Shown piece after piece: positions 24,834 through 33,456 of a stretch of 64,000 nt of DNA (position 1 is its first letter; each line of letters starts with the position of its first letter). The stretch covers positions 1 to 64,000 of the forward strand of contig CAZCTC010000024.1 in the NCBI GenBank assembly GCA_964501335.1. The letters are read 5' to 3'. This DNA comes from CAZCTC01 sp964501335 (GTDB taxonomy: Bacteria > Chloroflexota > Anaerolineae > B4-G1 > SLSP01). The position numbers were made by a program, and so were the translations under genes. The notes below the pieces were generated by a model, which worked only from the letters and a program-made list of their open reading frames with translations, did no database searches and was not told the DNA's origin.

Positions 24834-25346
24834 TTAATTCTCCTGCAAGGGGCAGCGCGCCACATGGGCCAGACAGGTCGCAATCGGCTTGATCTCATCC
24901 GGTTCGCCCCAGGCCGTCAACAACAACGCCTGTTCGGGCCCCAAAAAGGCCCATAAGCGCGCCATAGAATAGGTCCACCCGGCCGTTTCCTCAAAATCCC
25001 GTATCTCCAACCAAAACGATGTCACCGCCTCCAGCGAACTGGACCAGGCGGTAGGAGCTTTCCCCACCAGCCACCGACGCTCCCACTCAATCAATCCACC
25101 TTCCGAATTGCGCACCGCATGGCCGCGTTCATAAGTCGGCATATTCAACAACAGGTAAATCATCACCCCGATACAGACCCACGCCAGACCACCGATCAAC
25201 CACCAGCGCCAGGGGCTGGGGCTGAATGCCAGCGGCACACTCACCGCCAGCCAGCCACACCCCAATCCGATCAAAATCCGGGGCAGTGCAGTCGAAGCCT
25301 CCCACAAAGTCTGGGATGGTTCATCAATGACTAATGTAAACCGCAT
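24834..25346 (-). CDS. Small membrane protein of unknown function
   Basis: 170 residues with two adjacent hydrophobic segments (about 24-45 and 48-68) and a soluble C-terminal half rich in Trp (EWERRWLVG, SFWLEIRDFEETAGWTYSM). No family recognised. An AGGAGG ribosome site and a plausible minus-strand TATACT upstream support it as a real gene. The 180-bp gap to the next gene (25347-25517) holds part of the GCGGTTGTTCAT repeat word (25438-25450) but nothing coding. Confidence 0.65.
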   Translation of the reverse strand: MRFTLVIDEPSQTLWEASTALPRILIGLGCGWLAVSVPLAFSPSPWRWWLIGGLAWVCIGVMIYLLLNMPTYERGHAVRNSEGGLIEWERRWLVGKAPTAWSSSLEAVTSFWLEIRDFEETAGWTYSMARLWAFLGPEQALLLTAWGEPDEIKPIATCLAHVARCPLQEN

Positions 25347-25517
25347 AGTCCCTGTCCTCCTTAGTAAGAAACCCCGGTCAAGTATACCCCATCCCTTTCA
25401 GGGCGCAATGAGAACAGATTCACATCTTTCTACTTGTGCGGTTGTTCATAAGTAATGGTTTTTTCTTTCCCATGTTTTCCGGGCAAATCGCACAGGTCTC
25501 AAAAAACTTCCCTCCGG

Positions 25518-25545
25518 TTGCACACTGGCCTTGCACAGGTATAAT
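25518..25545 (+). promoter_or_regulatory. Promoter giving a probable leaderless GTG-initiated mRNA
   Basis: TTGCAC (25518-25523), 16-bp spacer, perfect TATAAT (25540-25545); the GTG at 25552 is 7 bases after the -10 box, the usual position of the first transcribed base. Confidence 0.65.
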
Positions 25546-25551
25546 GAAGGC

Positions 25552-26019
25552 GTGACAGCAGGAACTCAACCTATCCCGGGAATCTGGCGATGCGGCTGCA
25601 TCGTCGCATTGACAGTCGGCGGCCTCTTGACGATGCTCATCGTCACCCCGCTGCTGCTCTCTCAACGCACCCTCCCACCGGGCATTCTACCCGCCGCTGA
25701 AATCTGGACCGCCACCCCCACCCCGCCGCCTACATCCACACCAATCCCCACCCCCACCCCGATCATCCCAACGCCCACCCCCTCGGCCGATATCGCCATC
25801 GGGGTACGGGTCCATGTCTCCGGCACCAACAATATCGGGCTGAACCTGCGCAAAGAAGCCGGCGTCAACGCCGAACGGGTCGATATTGCCGGCGAAGGAG
25901 AATCTTTCCTGGTCGTCGGCGGCCCGACCCAGGCCGACGGACTGGATTGGTGGCTCCTGCGTGACGAAACCAATCCCCAACGTGAAGGCTGGGCCGCCGC
26001 CAATTATCTCGTCCCATAA
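25552..26019 (+). CDS. Membrane-anchored SH3b-domain protein
   Basis: 155 residues: one transmembrane segment (about 16-38), a Pro/Thr linker (TPTPPPTSTPIPTPTP) and an SH3b-type bacterial SH3 domain (about 88-155; LNLRKEAGVNAERVDIAGEGESF...WWLLRDE...GWAAANYLV). SH3b domains bind cell-wall peptides or act as interaction modules; no catalytic part is present. The GTG at 25552 is chosen from the promoter position; TTG 25531 lies inside the promoter. Confidence 0.78.
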   Translation: MTAGTQPIPGIWRCGCIVALTVGGLLTMLIVTPLLLSQRTLPPGILPAAEIWTATPTPPPTSTPIPTPTPIIPTPTPSADIAIGVRVHVSGTNNIGLNLRKEAGVNAERVDIAGEGESFLVVGGPTQADGLDWWLLRDETNPQREGWAAANYLVP

Positions 26020-26083
26020 AACAAACCGCTAAAAAGCGGACAAAGAATTTCCTCAAAGATCAAACTTACGCTCTGGAGGGTCA

Positions 26084-28123
26084 ATGGATCTGGAAAATGC
26101 CCGGCAGCGCATCGAAGTCTTACGCCAGGAAATCCGGCAACACTCTTATCGTTATTACATTCTCGATAAACCGATCGTCAGTGATGCCGAATACGACGCT
26201 CTGATGGATGAACTGAAAGCTCTGGAAACCGAATATCCCGAGCTGCTGACTCCGGATTCCCCCACCCAACGGGTCGGCGGCGCCCCTGCCGACGGCTTCC
26301 CCAAGGTCCGTCATCCCGCGCCGATCCTCAGCCTGGATAAAGCCACCAAACGGGATGAAATGCTGGCCTGGCAGACCCGGATCGCTAAACTATTGCCGCC
26401 GGAAACGCAACTGGATTATGTTGTCGAACCCAAAATCGACGGATTGACCGTCGTCTTACACTACAAAGACGGCATCTTCACCATGGGCGCCACCCGCGGC
26501 GACGGCGAAATCGGTGAGGATGTAACCGGCAACCTGCGCACCATCAAAAGCCTGCCGCTGCGCCTCATCGTCGATCCCCAGGGCCCGCCACTGCCGGCCA
26601 ACCTGGTCGTCCGCGGCGAAGCCTTAATGTTCCTGGATGCCTTCGACAAATTGAACCAACGCCTGACCGCCGCCGGTGAAGAGCCCTTCGCCAACCCGCG
26701 CAACGCCGCCGCCGGCTCCCTCCGCCAGCTTGACCCGCGCATCACGGCCCAACGCCCGCTGCGCCTGCTCTGCTACCAAATCGTCGCAGCCGACGGCCCC
26801 GTCCCCGCCACCCAATGGGAAACTCTCGCCTACCTGCAGGCCCTCGGCTTCCCGGTCACCAAAGAGGTCGCCCACATCGATACCCTGGAAGCCGTCGCCG
26901 ACTATTGCCAGGATATGAACGCCAAACGCGATCAGCTGCCCTACGAGGCCGACGGACTGGTCATCAAAATCAACAACCTCGACATTCAAAACCGCCTGGG
27001 CGCCGTCGGTGGGCGCCCCCGCGGCGCCGTCGCCTACAAATTTCCGCCTCGCGAAGCCACGACCGAGGTCAAGGGCGTGGAATATACAGTGGGCCGCACC
27101 GGCGCCATCACCCCCACCGCCATCCTGGACCCCGTCCACATCGCCGGCGTGACCGTCAGCCGGGCCACCCTCCACAACTTCGATTTCATCGCCGAACGCG
27201 ACATCCGCATCGGCGATCGTGCCACCATCCGACGTGCCGGGGATGTGATTCCATACGTCGTCGGTCCCATTACCGAACTCCGCGACGGCGACGAACAACC
27301 CATCGTGCCCCCGACCACCTGTCCCTCCTGCGGCGAACCCGTTTCTCATCCGCCCGACGAAGTAGCCTACTACTGCAACAATGCCGCCTGTCCCGCCCAA
27401 CGCGGGCAACGGTTGATCTATTTTGCCGCCGTAATGGAAGTCGACGGGCTGGGCGAACAGACGGCACTCCAATTGATCGAGCAAAAGCTGATCGAAGACC
27501 CTGCCGATCTCTACAGCCTCACCAAAGAACAATTGCTCACCCTGGGAGGCTTTGCCGGCAAGAAAGCGCTCAACCTGCTCAACAGCATCACCGCCTCCAA
27601 AACCCGCCCCCTGGCCCGCATCCTGGCCGGCCTGGGCATTCGACGGGTCGGCGGCACCGTGGCGCAAATCCTGGCCGCCCACTTCGGCTCGGTCGATGCC
27701 CTGGCCGCTGCCGATGAAACGCAGCTCTCCACCGTCGAAGGGATCGGCCCCTTCACCGCCCGCACCATCTGCGAATGGTTCGCCCTGGAACATAACCGCA
27801 AAATGGTCGAAAAACTGCGGGCCGCCGGTGTGGTGCTCACCCCCGCCACCCCACCCACTCCGGCCGTCGCCGTTACCGGCCCGCTCAGCGGATTCACCTT
27901 CGTCATTACCGGCACCCTCTCCAAACCCCGCGAAGAGATCAAACAATGGATCGAAACACAGGGCGGTAAAGTCACGGATGCCGTCAACTCGAAAACCAGC
28001 TATCTGGTCGCCGGGACCGATCCCGGCGGCAGCAAATACAACAAAGCGCAACAACTGGGCATCCAAATCATCGATGAAGCCGCGCTGAATGCCCTGCTGC
28101 AAGCACCCAACGTAACACCTTGA
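26084..28123 (+). CDS. ligA: NAD-dependent DNA ligase
   Basis: 679 residues, full length. Adenylation domain with NAD-binding N-terminus (HSYRYYILDKPIVSDAEYDALM) and catalytic Lys117 in KIDG, OB fold, zinc finger Cys413/Cys416/Cys431/Cys436, helix-hairpin-helix region, and C-terminal BRCT domain (about 600-679; SGFTFVITGTLSKPREEIKQWIE). Joins nicks in replication and repair using NAD. ATG preceded by GGAGG with 3-4 nt spacing. The unknown gene at 28149 follows after 25 bp and may share the transcript. Confidence 0.97.
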   Translation: MDLENARQRIEVLRQEIRQHSYRYYILDKPIVSDAEYDALMDELKALETEYPELLTPDSPTQRVGGAPADGFPKVRHPAPILSLDKATKRDEMLAWQTRIAKLLPPETQLDYVVEPKIDGLTVVLHYKDGIFTMGATRGDGEIGEDVTGNLRTIKSLPLRLIVDPQGPPLPANLVVRGEALMFLDAFDKLNQRLTAAGEEPFANPRNAAAGSLRQLDPRITAQRPLRLLCYQIVAADGPVPATQWETLAYLQALGFPVTKEVAHIDTLEAVADYCQDMNAKRDQLPYEADGLVIKINNLDIQNRLGAVGGRPRGAVAYKFPPREATTEVKGVEYTVGRTGAITPTAILDPVHIAGVTVSRATLHNFDFIAERDIRIGDRATIRRAGDVIPYVVGPITELRDGDEQPIVPPTTCPSCGEPVSHPPDEVAYYCNNAACPAQRGQRLIYFAAVMEVDGLGEQTALQLIEQKLIEDPADLYSLTKEQLLTLGGFAGKKALNLLNSITASKTRPLARILAGLGIRRVGGTVAQILAAHFGSVDALAAADETQLSTVEGIGPFTARTICEWFALEHNRKMVEKLRAAGVVLTPATPPTPAVAVTGPLSGFTFVITGTLSKPREEIKQWIETQGGKVTDAVNSKTSYLVAGTDPGGSKYNKAQQLGIQIIDEAALNALLQAPNVTP

Positions 28124-28148
28124 ATTACTCACATCGAGGAGGAATACT

Positions 28149-28673
28149 ATGAGACCCATGAACACTCCAGGCCAGACCGGGGGATCGCCCGTTCAAAGCC
28201 ATCCGATCCAGATCGTGACCGAAGCCCAATGGATCACCGGCAATATTGAAACCTTGGGCGAAGCCAATTTCTACATCAATCAGGAAGGCATCGCCAACTT
28301 CCGCATCAGCAACTGTCAGCTCTACCCATGGGCCTTTACCGGGCTGCCGGCGACGGAGGTCAACCAGATCATCGTCAACCCGCGCCGCATCCAGATGTTG
28401 ATGTTCACCCAACCCGAAACCATCAATCAACTGCGCCGTCCGCCCCGTACAGAAACCCTGGTTTTCTACCTCCCGCTTCTCGTCGTCCAGGGCAAAGCTC
28501 CCATGATGGGCGACGCCAAACTCGTCAACTTTATGGATGCCTGGAAGGGAGACTTCGTCCCCATTCTGGAAGCCAACCTGCATTTCCTCTCGGAAAACGC
28601 CACCCAATTGCCGGAAACCGGACAGGTCATCTACCTCAACCGCCACCTGATCCAATCCTATCTGCAAAACTAA
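28149..28673 (+). CDS. Conserved-looking protein of unknown function
   Basis: 174 residues, no signal peptide or membrane segment. Sequence such as PIQIVTEAQWITGNIETLGEANFYINQEGIANFRISNCQ and LVFYLPLLVVQGKAPMMGDAKLVNFMDAWKGDFVP looks like a compact beta-rich domain. A strong GAGGAGG site 7 nt upstream of the ATG and placement right after ligA support a real gene. No family recognised. Confidence 0.7.
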   Translation: MRPMNTPGQTGGSPVQSHPIQIVTEAQWITGNIETLGEANFYINQEGIANFRISNCQLYPWAFTGLPATEVNQIIVNPRRIQMLMFTQPETINQLRRPPRTETLVFYLPLLVVQGKAPMMGDAKLVNFMDAWKGDFVPILEANLHFLSENATQLPETGQVIYLNRHLIQSYLQN

Positions 28674-28734
28674 TAAAAAACGCAATACCGCATAATTCAC
28701 TCAGATTTCACCGCAAAGGCGCCGGGGGCACAGA

Positions 28735-28860
28735 GAAAAAAGCTTGTGTTTTTGCACTGTCAGTGCAAAAACACAAACAAAAAACTCTCTCCGCCTGTTT
28801 CGCACAGCGCGTCGTTACAAACCGAACAAAAGCCTTTTGCGGGATACAAAAACTGTTTTT
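28735..28860 (-). repeat. Hairpin-bearing intergenic repeat (reverse)
   Basis: Hairpin 28744-28776, a 16-bp stem TTGTGTTTTTGCACTG / complement with a single-base turn, so the usual CAGA loop is absent. The reverse flank (GCACAGCGCGTCG, AAGCCTTTTGCGGGA) follows. The element is preceded at 28680-28735 by the TTCACTCAGATTTCACCGCAAAGG-type repeat. Confidence 0.75.
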
Positions 28861-28889
28861 AGCTTGCGCCCATTAACAACCGTGGAGAT

Positions 28890-29010
28890 CAAAGAAAAGC
28901 CCATTTTGGGGTGGCTTCAGAAAGCCACCCCAAAATGAATAAAATAACATCTCTCTGCCTGCTTCGCACAGCGCGTCGCTACAAACCGAACAAAAGCCTT
29001 TTGCGGGACG
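28890..29010 (-). repeat. Hairpin-bearing intergenic repeat (reverse)
   Basis: Hairpin 28902-28937, inner stem GGGGTGGCTT/AAGCCACCCC, loop CAGA on the plus strand, then reverse flank. It stands in direct tandem with the preceding copy, and its stem is unlike any other copy yet perfectly paired. Confidence 0.8.
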
Positions 29011-29068
29011 CAAGAAATTGATCAACAGTCAGATCAGACAACGAAAGGTAACAACTCGGGTTAGAATT

Positions 29069-29410
29069 ATGCAATTACCGGATGGACGGGAATGCCCTCA
29101 CTATTACGCCGATTTCCATCGGCGTGATCCGGGCGTAGAATATTGTCGATTGTTGGAAAACACCCCTGATGCCGAAGAATGGAATCTGGAATTCTGTACC
29201 CACTGCCCGGCACCGGATTATTTACGTGTCAACGCCTGTCAGCAGATGAAACTGCAAGCCCGCATCGGTCGCCGGCATTTTTGGAAAAAACGTCAGGTCT
29301 TGATCCAAGCAACCTGCTCCCAGGGCCCTATCACCAATCCGGCAATAGGATGCGGCCATTGTCACCCGCGCCTTACTTTTGTCGTCGGCGAACCGCCGAA
29401 ACAATCCTAA
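29069..29410 (+). CDS. Cysteine-rich protein of unknown function
   Basis: 113 residues from ATG 29069 (an upstream ATG-less extension to 29018 runs into the repeat and is unlikely). Nine cysteines in paired arrangements: GRECPHYY, VEYCRLL, FCTHCPAP, NACQQ, ATCSQG, GCGHC. The pattern suggests binding of zinc or an iron-sulfur cluster. It begins right after a repeat island, with no clear ribosome site. Followed at 34 bp by mtnP. Similar small Cys-rich proteins exist in Chloroflexota as far as I recall, without known function. Confidence 0.65.
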   Translation: MQLPDGRECPHYYADFHRRDPGVEYCRLLENTPDAEEWNLEFCTHCPAPDYLRVNACQQMKLQARIGRRHFWKKRQVLIQATCSQGPITNPAIGCGHCHPRLTFVVGEPPKQS

Positions 29411-29443
29411 AAAACAAAACCAATCACTCTCCAAGGAGCGCTC

Positions 29444-30322
29444 ATGAAACACGAAGCTGTTCGCATCGGAGTCATCGGCGGATCCGGCCTCTACCAGATG
29501 CCCGAACTGAAAGTCAAAGAAGAACTAAAAGTTGAAACCCCCTTCGGCACCCCCAGCGATGCCCTGATTATCGGAGAAATCCATGATGTTCCGGTCGTCT
29601 TCCTGCCCCGCCATGGCCGCGGCCATCGCTTCACGCCCAGCGAAGTCCCTTACCGTGCCAACATCTACGCCCTCAAACAGATGGGCGTCGAAGAAATCAT
29701 CAGCGTCTCGGCCTGCGGATCACTACGCGAAGAATTCCAACCTGGCGATGTCGTCATTCCGGATCAGCTTTTTGACCTGACCCGCGAACGCCCCCGCACC
29801 TTCTTCGGCCACGGCCTGGTCGCCCACGTCTCCGTCGCCGAGCCCTTCTGCCCCACGCTTTCTGTCCTCCTGGCCGATGCCGTCGACCAGGCCGGCGGAA
29901 CGGTTCATCGCGGCGGACGCCAGATTACCGTGGAAGGGCCCCGGTTCAGCACCCGCTGCGAAAGCGAAATCTACCGCTCCTGGGGCCTCGATCTTATCGG
30001 CATGACCACCAGCCCGGAAGCCTATCTCGCCCGTGAAGCCGGCATCTGCTATGCCGTCATGACCCACGTCACCGACTACGACAGCTGGCATAAAGAAAAA
30101 GAAAGCGTCACGGTCGAAATGGTCATTCGCCGGATGCAGAATAACCTCCGCCTGGCCCAACAGGCCATCGCCCTGGCCGTCGCTCGCCTGACGGAAACCG
30201 AAACCGGCGCCGGCTGCAACTGTCACCAGTCCCTGAAGGATGCGATCATGACCGATCCTCACAAAATTCCGCCCGAAATCCGGGAAAAGCTACGGGCCAT
30301 CACGGGCCCGTACCTGGAATAA
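29444..30322 (+). CDS. mtnP: S-methyl-5'-thioadenosine phosphorylase
   Basis: 292 residues. MTAP cleaves methylthioadenosine with phosphate to adenine and methylthioribose-1-phosphate in methionine salvage and polyamine by-product recycling. Family motifs: IGVIGGSGLY, FLPRHGRGHRFTPSEVPYRAN, VSACGSLREEFQPGD, EGPRFSTRCES, MTTSPEAYLAREAGICYA, THVTDYD. An unusual GCNCHQ stretch with two Cys lies near the C-terminus. AAGGAGC ribosome site. The SEDS fusion gene begins 11 bp after the stop. Confidence 0.95.
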   Translation: MKHEAVRIGVIGGSGLYQMPELKVKEELKVETPFGTPSDALIIGEIHDVPVVFLPRHGRGHRFTPSEVPYRANIYALKQMGVEEIISVSACGSLREEFQPGDVVIPDQLFDLTRERPRTFFGHGLVAHVSVAEPFCPTLSVLLADAVDQAGGTVHRGGRQITVEGPRFSTRCESEIYRSWGLDLIGMTTSPEAYLAREAGICYAVMTHVTDYDSWHKEKESVTVEMVIRRMQNNLRLAQQAIALAVARLTETETGAGCNCHQSLKDAIMTDPHKIPPEIREKLRAITGPYLE

Positions 30323-30333
30323 GCAGTTTATCT

Positions 30334-32952
30334 ATGCCGGCATCATTCCGCTCGCTCATCATCCAGGGATTGCTGGCCTGGTTCTTTATGGTAACGGGCG
30401 CTGTCACGCTCTGGCTGGCAGCGCCCATGGAAGCGTTGACCCTCAACCATCTGATCGGGCTGGTCGCCGGCTGGACGCTCTCCTGGGGAGCCGCCCTCTA
30501 CATCCTGCATCGCTACCGGCCGGAGGCCGAACTCGCCTTTCTCCCTTTGATCGCTCTGTTGACCGGCTGGGGCCTGCTGCTGCTGGCCCGCACCGCCCCC
30601 AACTTCCTCTTTCGCCAGATCGGGTGGCTCTTCCTCAGCGTGGTCGCCCTCTGTGTCGTCTCTCTCATCCCCCTTTTACCACGCTGGATGCGTCGCTACC
30701 GTTACCTGCTGCTGCTCAGCGGACTGTCGCTGTTGCTCATCACCCTCTTCTTCGGCGCCAATCCCTCCGGATACGGAGCCGAACTCTGGCTTAACTTTCT
30801 CGGCTTCTACTTCCAACCCTCAGAACTGCTCAAATTGATCCTGGTCATCTACCTGGCCGCCTATCTCTCCGACCGCCAGGGGCTGTTATCCAGCCCGCAG
30901 CCGCGTCAAAGGCTGTGGCTGGCCGTCCTGGGCCCCATGCTGGCGATGGTCGGTCTGGCCATTCTGCTGCTGGCCTGGCAAAACGATCTCGGGGCCGCCA
31001 TGCTCTTCTATCTGACCGCTCTGACCATGCTCTATCTCGCCTGGGGGCGCACCTCTTATATCGTCCTGGGCCTGTTGATCTTCGCCCCGATCCTCTACTT
31101 AGGCGCCCAGCTCTCCAGCCGGGTAGCCCTGCGCGTCAGCATCTGGTTGGACCCCTGGGCCCCAGAACAGGCCGACCGGGCCTTTCAAATCCTGCAATCG
31201 CTTTTCGCCATGGGCGCCGGCGGAATCGTCGGCGAGGGCCTGGGATTGGGTCGTCCCGACATGATCCCGGCTGTGCACACCGATTTTGTCTATGCCGCCC
31301 TGGTTGAAGAATTCGGAGCCGTCGGCTCGATCGCCCTGTTGGCCCTGATGGCCCTCTTTGTCCAACGCTGTATGCGTCTGGCCCAACGTGCCGCCGCCCC
31401 CTTTGAAACCCTGCTCGCCGGCGGGATCGGGGCCCTCTTCGGCATCCAGACACTGGTCATCGTGGCCGGCAACGCCAAACTGATTCCCATCACCGGCGTG
31501 ACGCTGCCCTTTCTCAGTTACGGAGGTTCATCACTCTTTATCTCTCTGATCGCCGTCGGGCTGCTCATCAACCTCTCCGCCCCGCATCCCCCGCCGTTAG
31601 ATCTGACCCTGGCGTCCAGCACCATTCCCCCCCTCCCCCGAACCGCAGCACGCCTGGGAACAGCGCTGTTAATCCTGCTCGGACTCACCGCCCTCGGCAC
31701 CGGCTACTGGACCGTCATCCAGGCCGATACCCTGCGCAACTGGTTGACCAATCCCCGTCGGATCCTGGCTGAAGCCCGCATTCAACGCGGCAACATCCTG
31801 GATCGCCGGGGGGAAATCCTGGCCGGCATCGCTGTCGATGAAGAAGGCTTTGTCGACCGCACCTATCCGGTGCCGGAAAGCGCGCCGGTCGTCGGTTACA
31901 CCACGCTGGATTATGGGGATGCCGGAATCGAGGCCCGCTGCGCCCCGCTCCTGCGGGGGGAAATCAATCGCTCCCCCGAAACCGCCTTATGGGATGGATT
32001 ATTACACCGCGCTCCGGCAGGCCGTTCCGTCCAATTGACCCTCGATGCACGACTGCAACGCCTAGCCCAACAACAACTCCAGGGCCATCGGGGAGCCGTC
32101 ATCCTGGCCGATGCACACACCGGTGAAATCCTGGCCCTCGCCTCAGCCCCCATCTTTACACCCACCAGCGTAGCCGCCGATTGGGAACAATTGCGCACCG
32201 ATCCGGACGCCCCCCTGCTCAATCGAGCGACCCAGGGTCTGGTCCAGCCGGGCAGCGCGCTGGAAACCATCCTTCTGGCTGAAGCCTTGCACAGCCACAG
32301 CCTGCCCACCCTCACAGCCTCCATCACCGGCCCCATCATCCTCACCGATCTAACCGTAACCTGCCGCATGCAGCCCACAGACATCTCCTGGAAATCCACC
32401 CTGGCAGCGGCCTGCCCGGCTCCCTTTGCCGATCTGGGCGAACAACTGGGAACGGGAGGGCTGGCCGCCGCCTTTTCACGATGGGGCCTGAACAGCCCGC
32501 CGGCATTGGAATTGCCTACCGTCGCCGCCCCCTGGAACTCAGCCGCCGTCGATCCCCGACGCGAGGCCTTAGGACAGGGAACGCTGCTGGTCACACCGCT
32601 CCAAATGCTGGAAATAGTCGTCACCTTAGGCAACCAGGGCACCCACATTCCGCTGCATCTCCTAACCACATCTCAACCCGGCTGCAATCCCTCGCCCGAA
32701 GTGTTACCGACTCAAGTCATTTCTCCCGAAGAAGCTGCCCAAATACGCGAACTCTGGCCGGATTGGAACTTCGGCATCGGCCACTTCGGACAGGCGCAGG
32801 CCGGCCCTCAACGCACCCTCACCTGGTTCCTGGCTCTTAACTCGAAAGAAGCGCCGCGTTACGCCGTCGTCATCCTGCTGGAAAACGCCGCCCCCCCCTC
32901 CACCGCCATCGAAATCGGGCGACAACTCCTCCAGGGCGCCGTCGAACCGTGA
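30334..32952 (+). CDS. FtsW/RodA-type SEDS glycosyltransferase fused to a degenerate transpeptidase domain
   Basis: 872 residues. Residues about 1-415 are a complete SEDS polymerase with about eleven helices; the key region QSLFAMGAGGIVGEGLGLG and HTDFVYAALVEEFG keeps the catalytic Asp317, so peptidoglycan glycan-strand synthesis is plausible. After one more membrane helix (about 447-465) comes a class B PBP-like domain (dimerisation remnant RGNILDRRGEILAG, transpeptidase about 570-870). All three catalytic motifs are lost: SxxK is Ser641-Ala-Leu-Glu644, SxN is Ala693-Cys-Pro695, KTG is His817-Phe-Gly819. The intact PBP at 12787 serves as internal comparison. The frame is uninterrupted, so this looks like a retained non-enzymatic domain rather than decay. 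It may act as a built-in activator of the SEDS part. Confidence 0.88.
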   Translation: MPASFRSLIIQGLLAWFFMVTGAVTLWLAAPMEALTLNHLIGLVAGWTLSWGAALYILHRYRPEAELAFLPLIALLTGWGLLLLARTAPNFLFRQIGWLFLSVVALCVVSLIPLLPRWMRRYRYLLLLSGLSLLLITLFFGANPSGYGAELWLNFLGFYFQPSELLKLILVIYLAAYLSDRQGLLSSPQPRQRLWLAVLGPMLAMVGLAILLLAWQNDLGAAMLFYLTALTMLYLAWGRTSYIVLGLLIFAPILYLGAQLSSRVALRVSIWLDPWAPEQADRAFQILQSLFAMGAGGIVGEGLGLGRPDMIPAVHTDFVYAALVEEFGAVGSIALLALMALFVQRCMRLAQRAAAPFETLLAGGIGALFGIQTLVIVAGNAKLIPITGVTLPFLSYGGSSLFISLIAVGLLINLSAPHPPPLDLTLASSTIPPLPRTAARLGTALLILLGLTALGTGYWTVIQADTLRNWLTNPRRILAEARIQRGNILDRRGEILAGIAVDEEGFVDRTYPVPESAPVVGYTTLDYGDAGIEARCAPLLRGEINRSPETALWDGLLHRAPAGRSVQLTLDARLQRLAQQQLQGHRGAVILADAHTGEILALASAPIFTPTSVAADWEQLRTDPDAPLLNRATQGLVQPGSALETILLAEALHSHSLPTLTASITGPIILTDLTVTCRMQPTDISWKSTLAAACPAPFADLGEQLGTGGLAAAFSRWGLNSPPALELPTVAAPWNSAAVDPRREALGQGTLLVTPLQMLEIVVTLGNQGTHIPLHLLTTSQPGCNPSPEVLPTQVISPEEAAQIRELWPDWNFGIGHFGQAQAGPQRTLTWFLALNSKEAPRYAVVILLENAAPPSTAIEIGRQLLQGAVEP

Positions 32953-32969
32953 AAATTTATCGATTGATG

Positions 32970-33120
32970 CGGCCAGTTTTAACGTCCCGCAACCGGCTCT
33001 TTCCAGGTAAAAAACGACGCGCGGTGCGAAGCAGGGGGAGAGTTTTTTGTTTGTATTTTTGCGCGCATAAGAATGCGCGCAAAAATACAGGCTTTTTTCT
33101 CCCACTTTTCCGGGCTCACC
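32970..33120 (+). repeat. Hairpin-bearing intergenic repeat (forward)
   Basis: AACGTCCCGCAACCGGC and AAAACGACGCGCGGTGCG flank, T-run, hairpin 33052-33089 (17 bp, loop AAGA). Immediately beyond, 33134-33215 is a reverse-oriented flank without its own hairpin (CATCCCGAGCGTC, GTGCGGAACGC), so two flanks face each other. Confidence 0.75.
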
Positions 33121-33268
33121 GCACAGATCGATAAAATAACTTCTCTCTCTCCATCCCGAGCGTCATATCTTACGAAAAAAGTGCCCGGTGCGGAACGCAA
33201 AAAACGCCTCCCGCACGAGCTGACAAATCCCCCCTTTTAAGGACAAGTTAAAAAAGTTAAAATCGTTG

Positions 33269-33297
33269 TTGCATGTTCTCTAACCTTATGATACAAT
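33269..33297 (+). promoter_or_regulatory. Promoter of the response regulator operon
   Basis: TTGCAT (33269-33274), 17-bp spacer, TACAAT (33292-33297). The leader to the start codon is about 150 nt and untranslated (33304-33456). Confidence 0.65.
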
Positions 33298-33456
33298 GTC
33301 ACTGTGTCCTGACCATTTAACAACGAAAGGGAAGGGTCCGGCCCGGCTAGGGCACTGAATCCACTTGCAAAAAGCAATCTCGCTGCAGAAGCCGGTTAAT
33401 TTCCTCTCGTTTGCGTTCAACCATAAACAACGCCTGGATAATGAGGAGTAAAACGC

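Noticed and set aside
26624..28165. 513-codon minus-strand open frame opposite ligA
   Set aside because: Gly/Asp/Phe-rich composition and complete overlap with ligA mark it as an antisense shadow frame. The plus-strand frame at 26815-27717 is rejected for the same reason.
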